Below, piece by piece: positions 8,864 to 17,439 of a DNA stretch of 64,000 bases. This DNA is from Lyngbya aestuarii BL J (lineage in GTDB: Bacteria > Cyanobacteriota > Cyanobacteriia > Cyanobacteriales > Microcoleaceae). Below the pieces are notes generated by a model. The model had not been told where the DNA came from, did not search any database, and saw nothing but the letters and a program-made list of their open reading frames with translations. The position numbers were made by a program, and so were the translations under genes. Numbering within the stretch: the first letter of the stretch is position 1; the number at the start of each line of letters is the position of its first letter. The stretch spans positions 124,001-188,000 of the forward strand of contig NZ_AUZM01000002.1 of the NCBI RefSeq assembly GCF_000478195.2, written 5' to 3'.

Positions 8864-9610
8864 ATGATTAATAAATGGAATCAGCAACAATTTTGGATTC
8901 TGGGTCTACTTTTGATTGGATTAAGTTGGAGTTGGGTTCCCGGAGCGATCGCAGCACCTCAGTCTAATCTATCTGCACAAAGTCTCTTTCGTCAAGCTTA
9001 TGAAAACCGTTATACTTGGGATGAAAATTTTCCCGGTTACACGGCTGAAGTTTCGGTGAATTATCGCGGAAATCTGGATCAAGGACTGATTCGAGTTGAA
9101 CCCGATCTGAGTATATCAGTAAGTAATCTTGAAGATGAAGAAGTCGCAGAAATTATTCAAAGTCAGTTGCAAATGGAAGCGATTCACCGTCGATCTGTTT
9201 CCTTTGATCAACTCCATGGAAAACATCAATTTAAACTCGATGGACAAGAAGAAACGGGCGTGATTAATATTGAAGAAATTGCAGACGAACGCCCCGAATC
9301 TTATTATCAAGTCAAAGACAACCAAATTACTCAAGTGAATCGAGTTTTTGGGCAAATTGCCGTTAAAGTTGATACGTTAGGCACAACTAATACACCCGAA
9401 GGTTATTTAGTCAGTCATTTTCAAACCTTTTTTTATAATGCCAATACCGGAGATCTTTTAGAACGAGAAGATGTTCGAGACTTCCATGAAAAAATCGGCA
9501 AATACTACCTATTAACAAATCGCACCATTCGCTATGCTGAGGATGAAAATCCTGAAGATAAACTGACAGCCGATCTTTTGATTCGCTTCAACGACATTCA
9601 ACCGTTGTAG
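8864..9610 (+). CDS. DUF3386 family exported protein
   Basis: I place the start at the ATG at 8864, giving 248 residues. An upstream in-frame TTG (8798) would add 22 residues with no sign of function. The N-terminus (hydrophobic WILGLLLIGLSWSW, then AIAAP) is a cleavable signal peptide. The mature part begins with ARQSLFRQAYENRYTWD-like sequence and has the PGYTAEVSVNYRG and YLLTNRTIRYAE blocks of DUF3386. That family is found mainly in cyanobacteria and has no known function. It stands alone, with no partner gene beside it. Confidence 0.8.
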   Translation: MINKWNQQQFWILGLLLIGLSWSWVPGAIAAPQSNLSAQSLFRQAYENRYTWDENFPGYTAEVSVNYRGNLDQGLIRVEPDLSISVSNLEDEEVAEIIQSQLQMEAIHRRSVSFDQLHGKHQFKLDGQEETGVINIEEIADERPESYYQVKDNQITQVNRVFGQIAVKVDTLGTTNTPEGYLVSHFQTFFYNANTGDLLEREDVRDFHEKIGKYYLLTNRTIRYAEDENPEDKLTADLLIRFNDIQPL

Positions 9611-9775
9611 TTAAAGCTTTTCACGATCAGATTGATTGGTTTAAGAAAAAGAATGAGGTTGCCAGATCAAACAAAAAATTGCGGTAGAAATGCCGATTTG
9701 AGACAAAATATGGAGGAAGCAAAGCCAAGCATTAACCGAGCTTTGCTGACCTCTGACTTCTAGACAAACAATCGA

Positions 9776-10669
9776 TTACTCTGCGGTGTTTTCTGATACT
9801 GATTCCAAATAAGCTCGGATCATGGCTTGTGTACCTTGAGAAGCCCCTTCTTCATCAAGATCACTGACAACTTGGAATAACTTATCGGCTAATTCTACAC
9901 CCGGTAAAGCATTTTCTGACGGTAAAACATCTTGAACCAATCGCAAATCTTTGAGAATATGTTGAATCATAAACCCCGGTGCAAAATCAGAATTAGCAAC
10001 TTTTTTGCCTAAATTTGATAACGCCCAGGAACCCGCTGCCCCGGTACTACAAATTTCAATCACCATTTGAGGATCTATTCCCTGTCGTTTTGCCAACAAC
10101 ATCGCTTCACATAACCCGACCATATGCAGAGAACATAAGACTTGATTACACAATTTAACCGCTTGACCACTACCACTCGGCCCACAATAAAAGATTGTTT
10201 TTCCCATCGTTTCTAAAATGGGTTTGCAGGTTTCAAATGCTTCGCGATCGCCTCCAACCATAATCGTTAGTGTACCCTTTTCTGCTCCAATATCTCCACC
10301 AGAAATCGGTGCATCGAGAAAAGAAAGTTGGCGAGACTGAACTTGAGAAGAAATCCGGCGTACCGCTTCCGGGCCAATGGTACTAAAATCTATAATAATC
10401 GCTCCGGGTTTAGCCGATCGAACAGCGCCATTTTTCCCCAAAACCACTTCTTCGACATCGGGAACATCCCCAACACAAATACAAATCACATCTGCTGACT
10501 CTATCGCTTCGTTAATGGATGAGACGATGTTGGCACCGCCAGATGCTGCTATTTTGGTTCCTGGGCGGTTTGGAGTACGGTTCCAGGCGTTGACGGAGTA
10601 GCCACTCTTGGCGAGGTTCGCCGCCATATGACCACCCATGACTCCTAAACCAAGAAATGCAGTTTTCAT
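9776..10669 (-). CDS. NAD(P)-dependent beta-hydroxyacid dehydrogenase family oxidoreductase
   Basis: 297 residues from the ATG at 10669. A GTG at 10726 in frame would add a poorly conserved tail. The Rossmann motif GLGVMGGHMA is at the very start, followed by WNRTP. The substrate loop DAPISGGDIGAEKGTL and the catalytic Lys block GSGQAVKLCNQ are clear. The family includes 3-hydroxyisobutyrate dehydrogenase, tartronate semialdehyde reductase and succinic semialdehyde reductases of the GLYR type. The actual substrate cannot be read from sequence. No operon partner. Confidence 0.88.
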   Translation of the reverse strand: MKTAFLGLGVMGGHMAANLAKSGYSVNAWNRTPNRPGTKIAASGGANIVSSINEAIESADVICICVGDVPDVEEVVLGKNGAVRSAKPGAIIIDFSTIGPEAVRRISSQVQSRQLSFLDAPISGGDIGAEKGTLTIMVGGDREAFETCKPILETMGKTIFYCGPSGSGQAVKLCNQVLCSLHMVGLCEAMLLAKRQGIDPQMVIEICSTGAAGSWALSNLGKKVANSDFAPGFMIQHILKDLRLVQDVLPSENALPGVELADKLFQVVSDLDEEGASQGTQAMIRAYLESVSENTAE

Positions 10670-10743
10670 TGTCGATTTTATTCCTTTTCCCACAAGTTTA
10701 CTCTCACTAGGTAGAGTAGCACTCACTCAACAGTCACCCTTCG

Positions 10744-10852
10744 GGTATCTGCTAACGGAGATGCTTAGCGAACGCTAGTTGCTTATGGGGGAAACCCGCG
10801 CTTACCGCACTAGCTCATCAGTCTCCAGTTTTACAGTCATCAGTCTCCAGTT
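10744..10852. repeat. Dispersed-type palindromic repeat and 15-bp direct repeat
   Basis: A palindrome-rich block (GCTTAGCGAACGCTAG around 10769, then GGGGGAAACCC) resembles small interspersed repeats of filamentous cyanobacteria. It is followed by two exact copies of CATCAGTCTCCAGTT at 10816-10830 and 10838-10852. No coding capacity. Confidence 0.4.
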
Positions 10853-11013
10853 GTTACAGTTTTCAGTTTTTAGTAACATGGTACTGTTAAACCATTCTTA
10901 AGGATTAAAGCTATCGGAAAACCTCCAATTTGAGCCTAAAGATTGAGTTAAATTGTGGGAAAAGTTGAAAAAAAATAAGAACTGCTAATCAGTTTATCAA
11001 TCGTTGGAGGTGA

Positions 11014-11199
11014 TAAAAAAAAGCGTTTTGTAGGGCTGAAGCCTTTGAATATACTGTTGGTGAAGATGCTGTTGGCGAAAGTCATCTAAGTGTATTTCAT
11101 GCCGAAAGTACAAAAAAATTTTTAGCGAAACAATGGGGATGGATTAGCCAAGTAATACATCGTCAGAGAAGGTTAAACTTTTTTCCCTGTATTACTTAG
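11014..11199 (+). pseudogene. Open frame of unknown origin, likely gene relic
   Basis: A stop-free stretch of about 60 codons encodes AFEYTVGEDAVGESHLSVF and then AKQWGWISQVIHRQRR, ending at TAG 11197-11199. It has no start codon with a ribosome binding site. Its composition looks protein-like, and it lies directly before a transposase relic, so I take it as a decayed gene fragment. I do not recognise the family. Confidence 0.3.
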
Positions 11200-11290
11200 A
11201 AAAAAACATGAAGCTTCAACGAAAGATTAAAGGTAAATTTTCCCTAAGAAATGATTACTATACCACGACGAGAGTAGGTTAAGACGTATA

Positions 11291-11536
11291 ATTAATATAA
11301 ATGAAGCACGGAAAGGGATCATACGACTTGTCGAAACAGCGATCAGGGTGGTCAAAAGCCGACAAAAGAAAACTCCAGTCGCCCGTTTGTTTAACATTAG
11401 CCGAAACACTTTAGACTTATGGCCCAAAATAGAAGAGTCAACGGGAAGCCGTCACCCCATTAATTATCATCAAAAAATATCAATACCCAAAATTAAACAT
11501 GAATTGGTATTGCAACACAATTTAGAATTTTCCTAA
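11291..11536 (+). pseudogene. IS630-like transposase N-terminal relic
   Basis: The frame reads RLVETAIRVVKSRQKKTPVA followed by RLFNISRNTLDLW and an EESTGS linker. This is the helix-turn-helix start of IS630-type transposases (pattern KKTEAARxFxISRxTVxxW). It stops after about 80 codons, well before any DDE catalytic domain, and has no usable start. I see no terminal inverted repeats, so only a remnant is left. Confidence 0.55.
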
Positions 11537-11596
11537 CCGTAAAATAGTAAAATAACTAGAAGAAATTTTTTAATACAGGAGAAATAAGTTACAAAC

Positions 11597-14500
11597 ATGA
11601 TCAGCAACTTACCTAATTATCAAATTACAAAGCAACTTTACGCAGGTATCCGCACTCTAGTCTATCGAGGTATCCGTAACAGCGACAACCAACCCGTCGT
11701 TATTAAGCTACTGCGATACAAATACCCCAGTTTTAACGAAATCATCCAATTTCGCAACCAATATACCATTGCCAAAAATCTCGAATTTTCAAATATTATC
11801 AAACTATTGAGCTTAGAAGTCTATGATAATAGCTATGCCTTAATAATGGAAGATTTTGGGGGAATTTCCCTATCTGATTATCTTGAAATATCGACAGATG
11901 AAAAATCTCAAGATAAATACCTACCTTTAACAGAATTTCTAGAAATCGCAATTTCACTCACAGAAACTCTGCACTATCTCTATCAAAAACGAGTTATTCA
12001 TAAAGATATAAAACCCGCCAATATTCTGATTAATCCCGAAACTAAAGAAATCAAATTAATTGACTTTAGTATTGCTTCTCTCCTCCCCAGAGAAACCCAA
12101 GAAATTCAGAATCCAAATATCTTAGAAGGCACGTTAGCCTATATTTCTCCCGAACAAACAGGCAGAATGAATCGAGGCATAGACTATCGCAGCGATTTTT
12201 ATTCCTTGGGTGTTACTTTTTATGAATTATTGACAGGAAAATTACCTTTTATATCAGAAGATGCAATGGAGTTATTGCATTTTAATTTAGCAAAAAAACC
12301 AATACAAATCCATGAAATTAATTCACAAATTCCTCCAGTTTTATCAAAATTAGTCAGCAAATTAATGGCAAAGAATGCCGAACAACGTTATCAAACAGCA
12401 TTGGGAATTAAGCATGACTTAGAGCAATGTTTAACTCAACTGCAACAAAACGGAACAATCGAAGATTTTGAACTCGGAAAGCGAGATATCAGCGACAGAT
12501 TTATGATTCCCGAAAAACTCTATGGTCGGGAAACAGAAGTGCAAACTTTATTAAAAGCCTTTGATCGAGTTGCCAATGGTACAACCGAAATTATGCTAGT
12601 TGCAGGTTTTTCAGGGATTGGAAAAACGGCAGTTGTTAATGAAGTTCATAAACCTATTGTTCGTCAACAGGGCTATTTTGTTCAAGGCAAATATGACCAA
12701 TTTAATCGCAATATTCCTTTTTATGCCTTTGTACAAGCCTTTCGGAATTTAATGAGGCAGTTATTATCAGAACCAGAAGCCAAAATAGAAATCTGGAAAA
12801 ATAATATTCTTGGGGCATTAGGTGAAAATGGACAAGTTTTAATTGATGTAATTCCTGAGTTAGAAAACATTATCGGGAAACAGCCCCCTGCCTTGGAATT
12901 ATCGGGAATTGCTGCCCAAAATCGCTTTAATTTACTGTTCCAAAAATTTGTTAACGTTTTTACCTGTAAAGAACATCCCTTGGTGATGTTTTTAGATGAC
13001 TGGCAATGGGCTGATTCTGCCTCCCTAAATTTGCTAAAATTATTGGTGCAAGATACAAAATATTTATTATTATTAGGTGCTTATCGAGATAATGAAGTCT
13101 CCCCAGTGCATCCTTTTATTTTAACTGTAAATGAACTTGTTAAAACTCAGGCAACGGTAAATACAATAACTTTGCCTCCGTTAACCGAATCCGATCTAAA
13201 TCTGTTAGTAGCAGATACACTTAATTGTGAATCACCCCTTGCCCAACCTTTAACCCAATTAGTCTATAAAAAAACCAAAGGAAATCCTTTCTTTGCTACT
13301 CAGTTTCTTAAAGTATTATATGAGGAAAAGTTAATTACCTTTAGTTGGTATATCCAACATTGGCAATGCAATATTACTCAAGTTAAAGCATTAGCAATTA
13401 CTAATGATGTAGTAGAATTTATGGCATTACAATTACAGAAATTGCCAACAAAAACTCAGGATGCTTTAAAGTTGGCTGCTTGTATTGGTGCTGAGTTTGA
13501 TTTACAAACTTTGGCAATTGTTGCCCAACAATCAGAAATAAACATAGCAACTTTATTATGGAAAGCATTGCAAGAAGGTTTAATTTTACCTGTTAGTGAT
13601 GTGTATAAGTTTTATCAGCTTGAGGACAACAATAACTTCAGCCCAGACTATCAAAATTATAATAAACAAAACGCAAAATACAAATTTTTGCATGACCGCG
13701 TTCAACAGGCTGCTTATTCCCTAATTCCTGACGAGCAAAAACAGTCAACTCATCTGCAAATTGGTCAACTACTCCAACAGAACTTATCAGAGACAGAAAA
13801 AGAAGAAAAACTCTTTGAGATTGTTAGCCATTTTAATATAGCAATTGAGTTAATTACTCAATCCAAAGAACGGGAAATTTTAGCTCAACTTAACTTAGCA
13901 GCCGCACAAAAAGCCAGAAATTCTACAGCTTATGTTGCCGCTATAAATTTTGTGAAAACCGGGATTCATTTGCTTCCCACCGACTGTTGGCAAAGTCAGT
14001 ATGAATTAACCCTCAATCTGTATATAACTGCCACAGAAACCGCTTATTTGAATGGTGAGTTTGAGAAGATGGAAGTAATAGCAGCACTGGTGTTACAATC
14101 AGCTAAAACCATACTAGACAAAGTAAAAATTTATCAGATTCAAATCACCGCACTCACAGCTAAAGCCCAACAATTAGAAGCAATTGCTTTCGGAAGAAAT
14201 GTCTTAGCAGAATTGGGGGTTGAGTTCCCATCCGAAGCAGACGAAGCCTTAATAGAGGGAACACTAGAAACCCTAGCCAAGCAACTCGAAGGTAAACAAC
14301 TAGAGGAATTAATTAACCAGCCTGTGATGAGTGAACCTCGGATTATTGCCGCCATGCAACTGTTAGGAATGTTGTTTCCGCCTATCCTCCATGCAAGCCC
14401 TGCCTTTCTGCCTCTATTGGGTGCGACAATGGTGAGTTTATCCCTAAAATTTGGCAATACACCCGCATCAAGTATAGGATATGTAACCTATGGCTTAGTG

Positions 14501-17044
14501 CTGTCTACTTTTTTAGAAGAAGTAGAAAAGGGTTATTATTTTGGGCAAGTTGCACTGAACTTACTTAATCAATTAAATGTCCGAGAATTCAGGTGTATAA
14601 CTTTACTGTTATTTGGTGCTTTTCTTCAGCAGCGTCAAGAAACATTGAGGGCAACCATTCCAACGGGAAAAGAGGCTTATTTAGCCAGTATGGAAATTGG
14701 TAATTTTCTCTATGCCGGCTACAGCATATTTAATTATTTTCTTTATAATTTATTTGCAGGAGTGACTCTCGATGATTGGGAACCCGAAATCGAAAATTAC
14801 TGCGTTATCTTAGCAAATTTGAAGCAAGATTCGGCTTTGGCTTACCTGAAGATGCAACAACAAACCGTGCTGAACTTGAGAGAAATTAGAAATCAACCAG
14901 ATTTATTAATTGGCAGAGCTTATGATGAAGCTTTGATGATTCCTAAGTGCCATGAAGATAATGAGTTGAATTTGCTGGGTTTTATCTATGCCTTCAAATT
15001 GATACTTGCCTATCTTTTTGGTAACTACACAAATGCCCGAGATTATATCGCCCAAGCTGAACAGTTTTCAGTTACAAAAGCAGGACAAGTTCACACTCCT
15101 GTTTTTCATTTTTATGCCGGGTTAACTTACTTATATCTCTACTCTACCCAGTCAGAAATTGAGCAAGCTAACTCTCTTGAGGAAGTGAAAATTCATCAAA
15201 CGACTCTGGCGGAATGGGCGAATCATGTGCCAATGAATCATCAACATAAAGTAGATTTATTAGAAGCAGAAAAATGTCGGGTTTTAGGCAAGAATTATGA
15301 AGCGGGAGATTGGTACGATCAGGCAATTTACGGAGCAAAAGAAAATGAATATCTTAACGAAGAAGCCTTAGCAAATGAGTTAGCAGCTAAATTTTATCTG
15401 AATTGGGGAAAAGAAAAAGTTGCTGCCGGATATATGCAAGAAGCTTACTACTGTTATACCCGATGGGGAGCCAAAGGAAAAGTCGCCCACCTAGAACAAA
15501 CATATCCTCAACTATTAGAAATAATTTTACAATCCACTCAACTAACGAGCGGATATGGAGGAACGATTTCTTCCCTAACGAAAAGCGTCAATCGGACTAC
15601 TCATAGTCAACATTCAAATTTTTGGTTAGATGTTCCGGCTGTGATCAAAGCAGCACAAGCTATTTCTGAAGAAATAGAATTAGAGAAACTCTTAGCTACT
15701 TTGATGCAAATTGTGATCGCCAATGCAGGAGGAGAAACCGGATTTTTAGTGATTCATCAACAAGCCGAATGGTTAGTTGTTTCTAAAGCCAGTCAAAACC
15801 AGACAGAAAACTTACAAATTCCTCTCGTTGAATGTCAAGAATTACCTCAAAGTTTGATTTATTCTGTCGCCAGAAGTCAAAAAACCGCAGTGTTTGATAA
15901 TTTAAGTGCGACTTCTCAATTTGTAAGCGATCACTACATTATTAGCCACCAACCCAAATCGGTTTTATGTATGCCCATTAGCAAGCAAGGAAAATTAATC
16001 GCGATTTTGTATTTAGAGAATAATTTAACAGTGGGAGCATTTACAAATGATCGCCTGAAAATACTGCAAATGCTAACTTCTCAAGCTGCAATATCGATAG
16101 AAAATGCCCGTTTGTATCAACAAGTCGAAAACTATTCTCAAACTTTAGAAGCCGAAGTCGAGCGCAAAACTCAAGATTTAAGGCAAAAAGCTGTTGATTT
16201 AGAGCAAGCTTTGAAAAATTTACAACAAACCCAAGCCCAATTAATTCACAGCGAAAAAATGTCAGCCCTCGGTCAATTGGTAGCGGGAATTGCTCACGAA
16301 ATCAACAATCCCATCACTTTTATTCATGCTAATCTTTATCCAACCGAAAATTACTTTAAAGATCTGCTGAGTTTGTTAGAAACTTATCGCCAAGAATATC
16401 CTAAACAAAATCCAGTTATTCAAGCTAAAATTGACGAAATAGACTGGGAATTTATCGAGGAAGATTTAACTAAAATTTTGGATTCGATGAAGTCAGGAAG
16501 CGAACGAATTCGGCAAATTATTCTGAGTTTGCGTAATTTTTCTCGCTTAGATGAAGCTGAGATGAAATCTGTTGATTTACACGCCGGAATCGAAAGCACT
16601 TTACTGATTGTGCAGAACCGCTTTCTTGACAGCAATAATCAACCCAAGGTTGAGATGATTAAAGAGTATGGCAACCTACCTAAAGTTACCTGTTACGCTA
16701 GTCAACTCAATCAGGTATTTTTGAGCATTATTAGTAATGCTCTTGATGCGGTTCAAAGTCTGAATAAAACCATAAAAAAACCTCAAATTCGGATTCGGAC
16801 AGAGGTGATAGAACAAGAGTGGGTAAGAATTTCAATATCTGATAATGGGAATGGAATTCCCGACGCTATTCAAAAACGCATATTCGATCCATTTTTTACC
16901 ACGAAACCTGTTGGGAATGGTACAGGTTTGGGTTTATCTGTCAGCTATGCAATTATTAAAAAACATGGGGGTCAGTTAACTTTTAAATCTACAGTTGGAG
17001 AGGGAACAGAAATAGTAGTTGAAATTCCTAAAAGTTCTTCGTAA
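11597..17044 (+). CDS. Trifunctional Ser/Thr kinase - AAA ATPase - GAF - histidine kinase
   Basis: 1815 residues, with AGGAG in front of the ATG. Order: Ser/Thr kinase domain (about 1-275; catalytic loop His135-Lys-Asp137 in HKDIKPANIL; Asp156 in a DFS motif instead of DFG; APE-like SPEQTGRMNR); AAA/NACHT-like ATPase (about 305-620; Walker A GFSGIGKT with Lys343); a long helical repeat region (about 700-1330); GAF (about 1360-1510); coiled coil (about 1510-1555); histidine kinase with His1567 in AHEINNPITF; HATPase with GTGLGLSVS. The architecture is well known in filamentous cyanobacteria, where such proteins act as large signalling hubs. The input signal is unknown, and no response regulator is adjacent. 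Confidence 0.92.
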   Translation: MISNLPNYQITKQLYAGIRTLVYRGIRNSDNQPVVIKLLRYKYPSFNEIIQFRNQYTIAKNLEFSNIIKLLSLEVYDNSYALIMEDFGGISLSDYLEISTDEKSQDKYLPLTEFLEIAISLTETLHYLYQKRVIHKDIKPANILINPETKEIKLIDFSIASLLPRETQEIQNPNILEGTLAYISPEQTGRMNRGIDYRSDFYSLGVTFYELLTGKLPFISEDAMELLHFNLAKKPIQIHEINSQIPPVLSKLVSKLMAKNAEQRYQTALGIKHDLEQCLTQLQQNGTIEDFELGKRDISDRFMIPEKLYGRETEVQTLLKAFDRVANGTTEIMLVAGFSGIGKTAVVNEVHKPIVRQQGYFVQGKYDQFNRNIPFYAFVQAFRNLMRQLLSEPEAKIEIWKNNILGALGENGQVLIDVIPELENIIGKQPPALELSGIAAQNRFNLLFQKFVNVFTCKEHPLVMFLDDWQWADSASLNLLKLLVQDTKYLLLLGAYRDNEVSPVHPFILTVNELVKTQATVNTITLPPLTESDLNLLVADTLNCESPLAQPLTQLVYKKTKGNPFFATQFLKVLYEEKLITFSWYIQHWQCNITQVKALAITNDVVEFMALQLQKLPTKTQDALKLAACIGAEFDLQTLAIVAQQSEINIATLLWKALQEGLILPVSDVYKFYQLEDNNNFSPDYQNYNKQNAKYKFLHDRVQQAAYSLIPDEQKQSTHLQIGQLLQQNLSETEKEEKLFEIVSHFNIAIELITQSKEREILAQLNLAAAQKARNSTAYVAAINFVKTGIHLLPTDCWQSQYELTLNLYITATETAYLNGEFEKMEVIAALVLQSAKTILDKVKIYQIQITALTAKAQQLEAIAFGRNVLAELGVEFPSEADEALIEGTLETLAKQLEGKQLEELINQPVMSEPRIIAAMQLLGMLFPPILHASPAFLPLLGATMVSLSLKFGNTPASSIGYVTYGLVLSTFLEEVEKGYYFGQVALNLLNQLNVREFRCITLLLFGAFLQQRQETLRATIPTGKEAYLASMEIGNFLYAGYSIFNYFLYNLFAGVTLDDWEPEIENYCVILANLKQDSALAYLKMQQQTVLNLREIRNQPDLLIGRAYDEALMIPKCHEDNELNLLGFIYAFKLILAYLFGNYTNARDYIAQAEQFSVTKAGQVHTPVFHFYAGLTYLYLYSTQSEIEQANSLEEVKIHQTTLAEWANHVPMNHQHKVDLLEAEKCRVLGKNYEAGDWYDQAIYGAKENEYLNEEALANELAAKFYLNWGKEKVAAGYMQEAYYCYTRWGAKGKVAHLEQTYPQLLEIILQSTQLTSGYGGTISSLTKSVNRTTHSQHSNFWLDVPAVIKAAQAISEEIELEKLLATLMQIVIANAGGETGFLVIHQQAEWLVVSKASQNQTENLQIPLVECQELPQSLIYSVARSQKTAVFDNLSATSQFVSDHYIISHQPKSVLCMPISKQGKLIAILYLENNLTVGAFTNDRLKILQMLTSQAAISIENARLYQQVENYSQTLEAEVERKTQDLRQKAVDLEQALKNLQQTQAQLIHSEKMSALGQLVAGIAHEINNPITFIHANLYPTENYFKDLLSLLETYRQEYPKQNPVIQAKIDEIDWEFIEEDLTKILDSMKSGSERIRQIILSLRNFSRLDEAEMKSVDLHAGIESTLLIVQNRFLDSNNQPKVEMIKEYGNLPKVTCYASQLNQVFLSIISNALDAVQSLNKTIKKPQIRIRTEVIEQEWVRISISDNGNGIPDAIQKRIFDPFFTTKPVGNGTGLGLSVSYAIIKKHGGQLTFKSTVGEGTEIVVEIPKSSS

Positions 17045-17439
17045 AGTATATAAAAAATTAGTGGAACTTAAACGATTATAAGAGTACAATCAAGGTATAA
17101 TTCTTTACAGGCAAATGTTTCACGTCGAGAAGCTCGTCATAAAAGAGACAAGCCCCGTTGCTATGCCACCCTGTTCAGGGGGCGACAAGAGGATAAAAAG
17201 GTTACTGTACAAGCTTTATAGCCTTCATTCCTCTCTTGCGGATATTCTAACGACAAGATAGAAGTATTATATATCGGATATGATTGCAAAGTCTAGCTCA
17301 AATTCGTGTCGTTAGCCTCTGTTCACCGGACAAATTTTGATTGAGTGCTGTTGCAGTGATTAAACGATGAAAGAATTAAACAATTCAGTTGCTTTCAGGG
17401 TGGAATCGATTAAACTGATCTAAAAGTGAGTCGAACAAC
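17045..17439. other. Intergenic region, nothing recognised
   Basis: About 395 bases between the large kinase and the TPR-CHAT gene. There is no open frame of note, no clear terminator and no transposon end. The segment 17110-17260 has several short complementary words and could form RNA structure, but I cannot name it. Confidence 0.35.

Noticed and set aside
10738-11540. Complete insertion sequence
   Set aside because: Only a transposase N-terminus is recognisable; no catalytic domain and no terminal inverted repeats were found.
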